From: Paenibacillus alba
Lineage (GTDB): Bacteria; Bacillota; Bacilli; Paenibacillales; NBRC-103111
Assembly (NCBI RefSeq): GCF_013204855.1
Contig: NZ_JABMKZ010000020.1
Span: forward strand, 83,980 to 147,979
DNA: 64,000 nt
Reading direction: 5' to 3'
A model generated the notes under the pieces. The model did not search any database. It saw only the letters and a program-made list of their open reading frames with translations, and was not told the origin of the DNA. Positions 21,201 to 27,135 of this stretch are shown piece after piece (the first letter of the stretch is position 1; the number at the start of each line of letters is the position of its first letter). The translations under genes and the position numbers were made by a program.

Positions 21201-21641
21201 TGTCGAGAGTGCATATACATCCGAAAATGGAGTGAAATTAGTACCATCTAGACTGTATTGAAGTTGAAAATCCCTCGGACCGCCACCTGTACCATATTGC
21301 TTTGAGGAAAGTGTTAAGCCAGAGTATCCTGTTGTGCTGAATTGCGCCTGCCAATATCCTTCTACTGGGGAAGCCCAACCATCCTTATATATTGTGTTGC
21401 CAGTGGCTGAGTAAGTAGGTGTTCTACCATTGCTTAATGTCAGCTTTGCGATGCCTTTATTAGTAATAGGATCGCCAGCAGTTGCAGTATCTATATTCGC
21501 CGACGAAAATGTCCACCCAGCCACAGCTGAAGCAGCATATGCCTTCTGAACGAGTCCACTAGGCAAAATCATCGTAATCAACATCACGAGCGCCATCGTC
21601 AAGCTATACCACTTTTTGTATTTCCCTATTTTTCCAAACAT
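15288..21641 (-). CDS. Giant secreted multidomain metallohydrolase with cohesin and dockerin (2117 aa)
   Basis: Approximate domain order: signal peptide (1-38); jelly-roll-like domain (39-205) homologous to residues 1828-1995 of the 2505-aa paralogue; two repeats of about 85 residues (TGLNW / TGITW type); Ig-like segment; OB-fold-like region (about 495-690); Ig-like segments; PHP/CehA-McbA metallohydrolase (916-1175) with the same THNH, SDHSHD and GEDNHD motifs; CARDB-like region; GATase/DUF4350-like domain (about 1387-1640); YhcR-like OB-fold (1645-1830); cohesin (1843-1968); FIVAR-like helical domain; dockerin (2053-2117) with loops DLNGDGKISIAD and DINNDGKVDIQD. It lacks the lamin-tail and Big_2 domains of its paralogue. 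The ATG at 21641 follows GGGAGG. The dockerins of both giants are almost identical, so they probably share cohesin partners. Confidence 0.88.
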   Translation of the reverse strand: MFGKIGKYKKWYSLTMALVMLITMILPSGLVQKAYAASAVAGWTFSSANIDTATAGDPITNKGIAKLTLSNGRTPTYSATGNTIYKDGWASPVEGYWQAQFSTTGYSGLTLSSKQYGTGGGPRDFQLQYSLDGTNFTPFSDVYALSTTIATKDINLPSEVDNQANVYIRWVNTSNASITATNSGTNGVGTISQTNGNSRISDILIMGTPVDTGPKVPAPTLTGLNWTQGSATGTTTATTVPSGTLKYTVGAAGSQTQPNVGDTVTASTYGPAVNVDIPVTSGQHIFITRIDAQNKVTDWVDVPVLGANIKPATAPPAAALTGITWAKGTANGTTQATVVPSGTLKYVVGAAGAQTRPYVGDPATAYTLGLVEATDISVTSGQHIFIVKLDAQSKITDWVDVAVLDADIKPIPAKTANPVINNITFSTLTTITGSAGAVVANSTVSLYLDATSPTPVTTATAAANGSFSMTFTNTDSVKKVYVTAKDGSNSESGKVAIDLFTITKIKDLRVNDAAGVNTLASPVNQNMLYTIEGVATIKNNVIGSTNNNYYIQDDTSGVNIYSGTASGFQIDPGVNVRVTGYLQFYQGLLEFTPTAAVNLGTAPVPAPLLTDIADLTSYATGEPLEGKLVTVTGKVASSVASGANFNVTLVDANNKSVIVRVITAAAPTLGAGINVATDLVVGSTYTVTGVVGQNKSATPFTSGYQIFPRSKSDVVGVLSFAHEPITQVYKDVDLAFTATAQNAQSVDFYYRAKGDTNYTKVPMISTDNANFTANIVKESVPVVGLEYYIEAKAGTQVQSSGDLGNPNKVTVIVDTDGPAYSKMIPTQGQKTESKLPDISLTLTDPSGVDKNSIVVKVDGTTISSQYVTAVGNDVSVALQTDLSVGIHAVEVSSKDLRGNPSSVSWSFEVILPFTGGNHYRGTTHNHTNISHDAAGDPEKALLEAEKYHYDWFAFSDHSHDIDSSLASSDNVINKGGMTERTGGSDWQLTQKLAKDYTKNDKFVVFPAFEMTSTTWGHSNVFGTTNFIDRVVNGGAYQNLNNYYAWVMTYDDIVAQFNHPAMSANAFDNFIPYDKNVDKLFTMLEVGNGSGHYGYANAQDKFFNALDLGWHVAPTYGEDNHDATWGQTMKRTVIVAKDLSQDSLLSSMKNMHVYFTEDPNMTLDFSANGYYMGSILDRQSLDFHITGSDNVAESPTSPDYKFLPKDYKSNDNIAKVELITNGGRVIDSFVPTTDSTSFTWDPKVNVIGAQQWFVVKVTQKDGEQAYSAPIWTKEVNPDVRLSGIEVVGDAITGGSPATIKALVSNLGKTVASNLNVHLYYNQADAAHKIGDYTIADLAAKTMGYATFNWDNPISGDITFIAAVDPPAGDDAKDNTLEKPFKIKPPLGITVMLDGAHGNENSSGDSGTYKDNFKTMIKILQTEGYTFVENKVPITPAVLAGVKVLMISHPKTALTAAEQTAVADFVKAGGSLLLTEKSNNSADPTINNPILQAIGSDIRVNNDGVFDDSKDGNFWGDPKVSPFAVKAYPEPVANYMTDIVRTIEYYSGSSLYKADGTKLTDSSKVTLLVKGNKTTYQVNLKGGAVTYNTDTNSNNGAQIPLIASEQIGQGRIVVSGMNIFNDKQQDTTFNYKGNPRFTLNVYNWLAGRDTVVSKIADVRNLPDEKDAVIEGTVTSAAGVFYDAVYVQDDTGGIMAFNQIPEGSLKLGDKVRVYGHSKTFENNKELEFGEFLDSFIKLNKMPGTPIPPKLASTKDSTSETNQGLLVKVEGKVQSIEDGGLSFIIDDGSGPVLVFTDGYIATQSGPAPKVKVGDTLQALGLAGKYSAGTRIRVRDTKELIVTATDDTVTSTLKGTDKVAVGGSFDTTFGLMNVTSDLYAQDITFTYDPDKVEFVSANSVRSGFELVDKTEKLGEVRFIAASLGESNAVNSSGDLLVLHWKAKNIVTPQTSIGISNIVISNEAGVELHIIGTSYNVQIEAAVDKSALNALITDAQNLHNAAVEGTQVGKYPVGTKAVLLAAITSAQSVSGNGSAKQEDVDLALAALNTALQTFKDSVIKGILGDLNGDGKISIADLGIVARYYGKTSADLNWNSYKMADINNDGKVDIQDIAIVSRKILDSN

Positions 21642-21670
21642 TCAGGCAATACCTCCCTTATCAAATCGCA

Positions 21671-21748
21671 CAACAAAAAAACCATCACAATAAACGCCGC
21701 CAATACAACTATCAATCGCGCCTCGCCAAAAGCCCATTGATACCTGTC
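21671..21748 (-). ncRNA. Conserved structured leader RNA upstream of the 2117-aa gene
   Basis: This is the second copy of the leader at 12865-12943. ACAGGTATCAAT (21748-21737) pairs with ATTGATAGTTGT (21716-21705). The core GGCTTTTGGCGAGGCGC and the downstream TGGCGGC are identical to the first copy. The outer stem changes from GCCG/CGGC to ACA/TGT with pairing kept. The element ends about 30 nt before the start codon. Confidence 0.6.
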
Positions 21749-21816
21749 TAAACCTACACTGTGTTAGTTTGCAACCTACCTCCTAAACATTTAAACACCA
21801 CCACCCCCCAATAAAA

Positions 21817-21830
21817 TGATAGCGCTTTCC
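21817..21830 (-). promoter_or_regulatory. Candidate catabolite-responsive element (cre)
   Basis: On the minus strand the site reads GGAAAGCGCTATCA, matching the cre consensus TGNAARCGNWWWCA at all but the first base. It lies about 70-85 nt inside the predicted 5' leader of the 2117-aa gene, where CcpA binding would block elongation. Confidence 0.4.
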
Positions 21831-21908
21831 CCTTTTTTCGGTAAATATTCTCACAATTGTAAAAATACTGAACATTTGCGAATCTATTTTTTTACAATTG
21901 ATACTACC

Positions 21909-21937
21909 AATATAAATCATTGCTGTTTGTAAGTAAA
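21909..21937 (-). promoter_or_regulatory. Candidate sigma-A promoter for the 2117-aa gene
   Basis: TTTACT (21937-21932) and TATATT (21914-21909) are 17 bp apart on the minus strand, giving a leader of about 260 nt that includes the structured RNA. A 9-bp direct repeat, ATACTACCA, flanks it at 21901 and 21953, 52 bp apart. The remaining AT-rich sequence of the 550-bp divergent gap shows nothing else that I can name. Confidence 0.4.
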
Positions 21938-22108
21938 CAATTTTTCAAGGTCATACTACCACTTTAAACTTTATTTGTTTTGTATATATTAACTTAATGT
22001 TAAGGTACTGTTAAGAGTCTTATTCTTCATCGCAGAACTTTTGGAAATCGGCCTAATTCAGCTTTCGAATCTATGCAAGATACCAATAAGCTTGTATGAT
22101 ATAAGAAG

Positions 22109-22164
22109 TGAATGAAATTTAGACCATAATAATATTTACATTTGTTCATTCAATCAGATATGAT
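22109..22164 (+). promoter_or_regulatory. deoB promoter with inverted-repeat operator
   Basis: TTTACA (22135-22140) and TATGAT (22159-22164) have an 18-bp spacer. TGAATGAA (22109-22116) and TTCATTCA (22145-22152) are inverted repeats; the second lies between the -35 and -10. This fits control by a DeoR-type or similar repressor of nucleoside catabolism, but the regulator is not in the window. Confidence 0.5.
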
Positions 22165-22193
22165 GAGAATAAGTTAATAAGGAGGTTTTATCA

Positions 22194-23372
22194 TTGCCAA
22201 ATTTTGAAAGAATTTTCCTAATCGTATTGGATAGTGTAGGCATTGGAGAACTTCCGGATGCCAGCCAATATAACGACATTGGCGCACATACCTTGGGTCA
22301 TATCGCTGAAACTTTGCATGGTTTGCACCTACCGCATATGGCAGCTCTCGGACTAGGGAATATCGAAGAGTTAAAAGGAATTCCAGCAGCCGCTTCACCA
22401 AGAGGGCTCTATGGCAAAATGAATGAAATATCCATAGGAAAAGATACGACAACAGGGCACTGGGAGCTTATGGGCCTGAAAGTTGAAGTTCCGTTCCAAA
22501 CGTACCCCCAAGGTTTTCCCGCTCCGCTCATTCATACTTTCGAGCAACGCATCGGACGCAAGGTGATTGGCAACATCCCCGCATCAGGTACCGAAATACT
22601 GGATGAATACGGTAAGCTCCACCTGGAAACAGGGAGTGTCATTGTGTATACATCTGCAGATAGTGTGCTTCAAATCGCTGCGCACGAAGACATTGTGCCG
22701 CTTGAAGAACTTTACCGCATATGCGAGGCAGCTAGAGAACTGACACTTGTGGATGAATATTTCGTCGGACGTGTGATTGCCAGACCCTTCACCGGACAGC
22801 CGGGTGCTTGGGAACGCACTTCTAACCGTAGAGACTATTCTGTCAAACCACTCGGTCCAACTGTCTTGAACGCTTTAAATGAAAGCGATTTCGATGTGAT
22901 TGGTATCGGCAAAATATCCGATATCTACGCAGATGAAGGCATCACCAAATCTATAAAAACCAAATCCAACATGGATGGCGTAGACAAACTGCTTCAAACG
23001 TTGGATGCCGAGTTCAGCGGGCTTTGTTTCACAAACCTCGTAGATTTCGACGCTCTATATGGGCATCGCCGAGATCCCAAAGGGTATGGGCAGGCACTCG
23101 AGCAATTTGATGCCAAACTTCCTGAAATCTATCAGAAGCTTCGCGAAACTGATCTCTTAATCCTGACAGCGGATCATGGGAATGATCCTATTCACCACGG
23201 AACTGATCATACTCGAGAGTACGTGCCTCTCTTAGTTTTTCACCATGGTTTAAGGGAAAGCCGTTCATTGGGCATTCGTAATTCCTTTGCAGACGTAGGA
23301 GCTACGGTTGCTGATAATTTCAAGGTCCCGATGCCCTTGTACGGCACTAGCTTCTTATCCAATTTGAAATGA
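22194..23372 (+). CDS. deoB: Phosphopentomutase
   Basis: This 392-aa protein has the length and motifs of DeoB, an alkaline-phosphatase-superfamily enzyme that interconverts (deoxy)ribose 1-phosphate and 5-phosphate. Visible features are the N-terminal metal site (IVLDSVGIGELPDA), KDTTTGHWELMG with the active-site threonine, and the C-terminal metal motifs LTADHGNDP and GTDHTREYVP. The start is TTG at 22194, 8 nt after AAGGAGG. It leads a tight operon with two purine nucleoside phosphorylases and pyrimidine nucleoside phosphorylase, all of which produce the pentose 1-phosphates that it consumes. Confidence 0.96.
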   Translation: MPNFERIFLIVLDSVGIGELPDASQYNDIGAHTLGHIAETLHGLHLPHMAALGLGNIEELKGIPAAASPRGLYGKMNEISIGKDTTTGHWELMGLKVEVPFQTYPQGFPAPLIHTFEQRIGRKVIGNIPASGTEILDEYGKLHLETGSVIVYTSADSVLQIAAHEDIVPLEELYRICEAARELTLVDEYFVGRVIARPFTGQPGAWERTSNRRDYSVKPLGPTVLNALNESDFDVIGIGKISDIYADEGITKSIKTKSNMDGVDKLLQTLDAEFSGLCFTNLVDFDALYGHRRDPKGYGQALEQFDAKLPEIYQKLRETDLLILTADHGNDPIHHGTDHTREYVPLLVFHHGLRESRSLGIRNSFADVGATVADNFKVPMPLYGTSFLSNLK

Positions 23373-23382
23373 GGTTTTAGGC

Positions 23383-24201
23383 ATGAACAATACGAAAATC
23401 CTTGAAGCAGCTGTACATATCCTCCCCTTAATTACGAACATCAGGCCCTCTGTCGGTTTGATTCTCGGTTCGGGACTTGGCGCACTCGCCGATGAAATTG
23501 TTAACGGGGTTTCGATTCCATATGAAGACATCCCTCATTTCCCCGTCTCAACGGTAGAAGGTCATGCCGGGCGATTAGTAATTGGCGAATTAATGGGTAA
23601 GCAAGTCGTCGCCATGCAGGGGCGTTTTCATTTCTATGAAGGCTATTCCCAGGAAAAAATCACATTTCCGGTACGCGTCATGAAAGCACTAGGCGTTAGG
23701 CAAATGATTGTTACCAATGCAGCTGGAGCTTTGCATACCGGATTACACCAGGGGCAGCTGATGCTTATTAACGATCATCTTAATTTTGCATTCGACAATC
23801 CGTTGATCGGTCCAAACGACTCTCATCTTGGTGTGAGGTTCCCCGACATGTCCAGGCCTTATGCGCCTAAGCTCATTGAATTAGCCAAAAAAGTAGCGCT
23901 CAAGCAAGAGCTTGCTATCGCAGAAGGCGTCTATGCCATGATGTCCGGTCCCACCTATGAGACTCCGGCGGAGATCAGAATGCTTCGCAAACTTGGCGGC
24001 GATGCTGTGGGCATGTCAACCGTACCCGAGGTCATTGCGGCCAGACATTCCGGGATCGAGGTTCTAGGTATTTCCTGTATTACAAATATGGCTGCCGGAA
24101 TACTCCCTCAACCTTTATCTCATGACGAGGTCATGGAAACCGCTGCCCTAGTGAAAAACTCTTTTTTAAGATACATGAAGGCAATCATTGCTAACCTATA
24201 A
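23383..24201 (+). CDS. punA: Purine nucleoside phosphorylase, trimeric type (6-oxopurine signature)
   Basis: This 272-aa protein belongs to the trimeric PNP family. It splits purine nucleosides with phosphate into base and ribose 1-phosphate. Visible motifs are GLILGSGLGALAD (phosphate loop), VEGHAGRLV, GRFHFYEGY, VTNAAGA and GMSTVPEVI. The base-specificity residues are the classic Glu193 (GPTYETPAE) and Asn235 (CITNMAAG), which favour guanosine and inosine. It starts 10 nt after deoB and is followed by a paralogue that differs at exactly these residues. Confidence 0.94.
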   Translation: MNNTKILEAAVHILPLITNIRPSVGLILGSGLGALADEIVNGVSIPYEDIPHFPVSTVEGHAGRLVIGELMGKQVVAMQGRFHFYEGYSQEKITFPVRVMKALGVRQMIVTNAAGALHTGLHQGQLMLINDHLNFAFDNPLIGPNDSHLGVRFPDMSRPYAPKLIELAKKVALKQELAIAEGVYAMMSGPTYETPAEIRMLRKLGGDAVGMSTVPEVIAARHSGIEVLGISCITNMAAGILPQPLSHDEVMETAALVKNSFLRYMKAIIANL

Positions 24202-24226
24202 CAACAACGCTCGGGAGGCATTACAT

Positions 24227-25051
24227 ATGGATAATTGGTTAAAAAAATTAGATGAAGCAGCTTCCTTTATTCGTGAAGCTATACCTGTAAAGCCAGAAAT
24301 CGGAATGATCCTAGGCTCAGGATTAGGCGTACTTGCAGATGAGGTCCTGAACCCTACTGTCATTCCTTACGAGAAAATCCCCCATTTCCCAACCTCTACC
24401 GTTGAAGGTCATTCCGGGGAGCTCGTTGTCGCTCAGCTTCAAGGCAAAACCGTACTTGTAATGAAAGGCCGCTTTCATTTCTATGAAGGCTACCCTATGC
24501 AGGAAGTTGTTTTCCCGGTTTATGTCATGAAACGTTTGGGAATTGAGACCCTGATTGTCACTAATGCTGCCGGAGGGATGAATCCTAACTTCGCAGCAGG
24601 GGATCTTATGCTAATCACGGATCATATCAACTTTACAGGTGCCAATCCGCTGATTGGACCTAATATCGCCGAACTGGGCCCACGTTTCCCAGATATGTCG
24701 GAAGCTTATAACCGCAAGCTCAGAGAAATGGCTGAAGCTAAGGCCGCTGAATTGAACATTCCTTTGCAGCAAGGCGTTTATGTCAGCATATCAGGTCCTA
24801 CTTATTGCACACCGGCTGAATTGAAAATGCTCGCAGGTATCGGCGGGGATGCCATCGGCATGTCAACGGTCCCTGAAGTTATTGCTGCCAATCATTGCGG
24901 TATGCAAGTCGTAGGTATTACCTGTATTACCGATATGGCGGTTGGAGAACATCTTGAGCCTCTGACACATGAACAAGTCGTGCGCGTTGCGGCTGAAGCC
25001 AGACCCAAGTTCATTGCACTTATTAAAGAAATCACAGGCGGGGTGAATTAA
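24227..25051 (+). CDS. Second purine nucleoside phosphorylase paralogue with altered base-binding residues
   Basis: This 274-aa trimeric-type PNP shares the phosphate loop (MILGSGLGVLAD), VEGHSGELV, GRFHFYEGY and GMSTVPEVI motifs with its upstream neighbour. The two base-contact positions differ: Cys194 (GPTYCTPAE) replaces Glu, and Asp236 (CITDMAVG) replaces Asn. The Asp matches 5'-methylthioadenosine phosphorylase and the human N243D PNP variant, which accepts adenosine. Adenosine-type specificity is therefore likely but unproven. The ATG at 24227 (MDNWLKKL) follows GGGAGG; an upstream in-frame ATG at 24188 lacks a site and overlaps the previous gene. pdp follows after 1 nt. Confidence 0.9.
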   Translation: MDNWLKKLDEAASFIREAIPVKPEIGMILGSGLGVLADEVLNPTVIPYEKIPHFPTSTVEGHSGELVVAQLQGKTVLVMKGRFHFYEGYPMQEVVFPVYVMKRLGIETLIVTNAAGGMNPNFAAGDLMLITDHINFTGANPLIGPNIAELGPRFPDMSEAYNRKLREMAEAKAAELNIPLQQGVYVSISGPTYCTPAELKMLAGIGGDAIGMSTVPEVIAANHCGMQVVGITCITDMAVGEHLEPLTHEQVVRVAAEARPKFIALIKEITGGVN

Positions 25052-25052
25052 C

Positions 25053-26354
25053 ATGCGGATGGTCGATCTAATCGCCAAGAAAAGAGATGGCGGCGTCTTA
25101 AGCAAAACAGAGATTGATTTCATCATTGAGGGATATACCAAAGGGCAAATACCGGACTACCAGTTGTCCGCCTGGGCCATGGCTGTCTATTTTAAAGGAA
25201 TGACCTCAGAGGAAGTTGCGAACCTGACCATGGCGATGACCCTATCAGGCGATACCGTCAACCTCTCCCAAATCGAGGGAATTAAAGTAGACAAGCACAG
25301 TACCGGCGGGGTTGGCGACACCACGACCATCATCCTCGCTCCTTTGGTTGCTGCAGCCGGCATTCCCGTAGCCAAAATGTCTGGCAGAGGTCTCGGCCAC
25401 ACAGGCGGAACCATTGATAAACTGGAAGCAATTCCCGGCTTCCATGTCGAGTTGTCGGCGGAGGAATTCATTCACAACGTCAACGAGTTCAAAATAGCGG
25501 TTATCGGCCAAAGCGGCAATTTAACTCCTGCTGACAAAAAATTATACGGTCTTCGCGATGTGACGGCCACCGTAGACTCGATCCCTTTGATCGCCAGCTC
25601 GATCATGAGCAAAAAAATCGCCGCAGGCGCAGATGCCATTGTCCTTGACGTCAAAACAGGCGCCGGCGCCTTCATGAAGTCGCTCGATGAAGCCAAGGCG
25701 CTTGCCTCTGCCATGGTGGACATCGGCCGCGAGCTTGGTCGGCATACGGTCGCGATCATCAGCGACATGAGTCAGCCACTTGGCTACGCTGTAGGCAACT
25801 CCTTAGAAATTAAGGAAGCCATCGATACACTGCGCGGCGAAGGTCCTGAAGACTTAACACACCTAGTTCTGACTTTAGGCGCACATATGGTCGTTCTCGG
25901 CGGTAAAGCCGAAAGCTTCGAGCAAGCTTACCAGTTGCTTGAAGAGCTGATCCGCAGCGGCAAAGCGCTCGAAACACTCAAGCAATTCGTAGTCGCCCAA
26001 GGCGGAACGGCCGATGTCATCGACGATCCGACAAAGCTGCCTCAAGCACCGTATCAAGTGCATGTAATCGCACCTGCAGGCGGTTATGTCCATGCCATTC
26101 AAGCCGAAGAGATCGGCGTGGCGGCTATGCAGCTTGGAGCTGGAAGACCGACCAAGGAGTCATCTATCGATCTGGCCGTTGGCGTCGTGCTCACGAAGAA
26201 AGTCGGGCATGCCGTTCGTCAAGGAGAGACCATTGCCATTCTGCATGCGAACCAAGAAGATGTCGCGGCGATCGCTCAGAAAATCGAGCAAGCTTTCGTC
26301 ATCCAGAGCGATGCCTGTGAAGAGTCTGCCTTGATTTATGACATCATTCAATAG
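25053..26354 (+). CDS. pdp: Pyrimidine-nucleoside phosphorylase
   Basis: This 433-aa protein has the standard length of Firmicute Pdp, which phosphorolyses uridine, thymidine and deoxyuridine. Motifs visible are KHSTGGVGDTTT (phosphate binding), SGRGLGHTGGTIDKLE (family signature), and KIAAGADAIVLDVKTGAGAF. The C-terminal alpha/beta domain is complete. It is the last gene of the deoB operon, one nt after the second PNP, and is followed directly by an intrinsic terminator. Confidence 0.96.
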   Translation: MRMVDLIAKKRDGGVLSKTEIDFIIEGYTKGQIPDYQLSAWAMAVYFKGMTSEEVANLTMAMTLSGDTVNLSQIEGIKVDKHSTGGVGDTTTIILAPLVAAAGIPVAKMSGRGLGHTGGTIDKLEAIPGFHVELSAEEFIHNVNEFKIAVIGQSGNLTPADKKLYGLRDVTATVDSIPLIASSIMSKKIAAGADAIVLDVKTGAGAFMKSLDEAKALASAMVDIGRELGRHTVAIISDMSQPLGYAVGNSLEIKEAIDTLRGEGPEDLTHLVLTLGAHMVVLGGKAESFEQAYQLLEELIRSGKALETLKQFVVAQGGTADVIDDPTKLPQAPYQVHVIAPAGGYVHAIQAEEIGVAAMQLGAGRPTKESSIDLAVGVVLTKKVGHAVRQGETIAILHANQEDVAAIAQKIEQAFVIQSDACEESALIYDIIQ

Positions 26355-26365
26355 CTTATATACAA

Positions 26366-26413
26366 AAAAGTCGTGGGTCACCGATTCGGTGCTCCACGAC
26401 TTTTCTTTTTTTC
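26366..26413 (+). terminator. Intrinsic terminator of the nucleoside operon
   Basis: AAAAGTCGTGG, TCACC and their complements form a long stem with a GATTC loop, followed by TTTTCTTTTTTT. Confidence 0.9.
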
Positions 26414-26451
26414 TACCTGTTCGTCATGTCTTCCTGTTGCAGTAAATCATC

Positions 26452-26700
26452 TTACAATCTCTCGAAACGCGAAACTGTGTTTTGCAACCAACGGACTGAG
26501 TTCGAACGCTTCCATGCATATTCCGAATATGCGGTAATAAACACAAACTGGGTATGCGGCATCTCCTCTCTGATCCACCTTGCCACCTCTATACCCAGTA
26601 TGCTCGGCATTTGGATATCCAGAAATACGACGTCCACCTGCAGCGCACCGAAAGCCTCCAGCGTATTCTCTTCATCATCGATAAGCATGACGCGTATCTA
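26452..26700 (-). pseudogene. Remnant of a response-regulator receiver domain
   Basis: The reading frame keeps MLIDDEENT, VDVVFLDIQMP and FVFITAYSEYA, which are the acidic pocket, phospho-Asp and Thr/Ser regions of a receiver domain. About 30 residues between the first two blocks are missing. After SEYA the frame shifts: the next frame reads MEAFELSPL, the expected continuation. No output domain follows and the residual frame stops after 78 codons. It is therefore a decayed gene fragment, with no histidine kinase beside it. Confidence 0.75.
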
Positions 26701-26899
26701 TTGGTTCACTCCCCTGTTTGAATTGTACCGGTTTGCAACCACGATGATGCAGTAGGGAAGACTCTAAAATAACATCAGAAGTTTCAGCCTTCATGTCTTA
26801 GATGGTTGAAACACAAGCAGATGGTTGTTGTGAAAAAGGGAGGATGTATTGAAGATGTTTAGTAAGTGACATGTTTCGAGGGTTTCAGCACCTAAATAA

Positions 26900-27009
26900 A
26901 AAAAGGAACCCAGCCAACGGGGCTGGGTTCAAAAGTTTATATTAAAAAGGGGGTCTTGGTTATTATAATACCCGCTAAACATTATGAAACCATAACAGGA
27001 ATGTTTCAA
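26900..27009 (-). ncRNA. Candidate short transcript ending in a strong terminator
   Basis: On the minus strand TTGAAA (27009-27004) and CATAAT (26986-26981) have a 17-bp spacer. About 45 nt further lies a perfect hairpin, GAACCCAGCC/GGCTGGGTTC (26930-26906), followed by CCTTTTTTTATTT. No open frame with a ribosome binding site lies between. This gives a predicted RNA of roughly 75 nt. The rest of the 26701-27135 gap shows nothing else supportable. Confidence 0.35.
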
Positions 27010-27135
27010 TTATATTACAATTTAGAAAACGCTTTATTTTTCTAATCATTTTCCCAGCTATAGCAAACTGTGTTTATTTTCCTCATAAAGGTTAATGAAT
27101 AAGGATGACCTATCATAACTCAGGAGGAACCCACC

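Noticed and set aside
3497..21641. Calling the cohesin-dockerin region a cellulosome
   Set aside because: No glycoside hydrolase or carbohydrate-binding module is attached to a dockerin here; the enzymatic domain is a PHP-type metallohydrolase.
12865..21748. Assigning the shared leader RNA to a c-di-GMP, c-di-AMP or other known riboswitch
   Set aside because: The conserved core GGCTTTTGGCGAGGCGC does not match the consensus blocks of those classes that I could recall, so it is left unnamed.
27023..27036. A cre-like sequence before the epimerase operon
   Set aside because: It has three mismatches to consensus and no clear promoter beside it.
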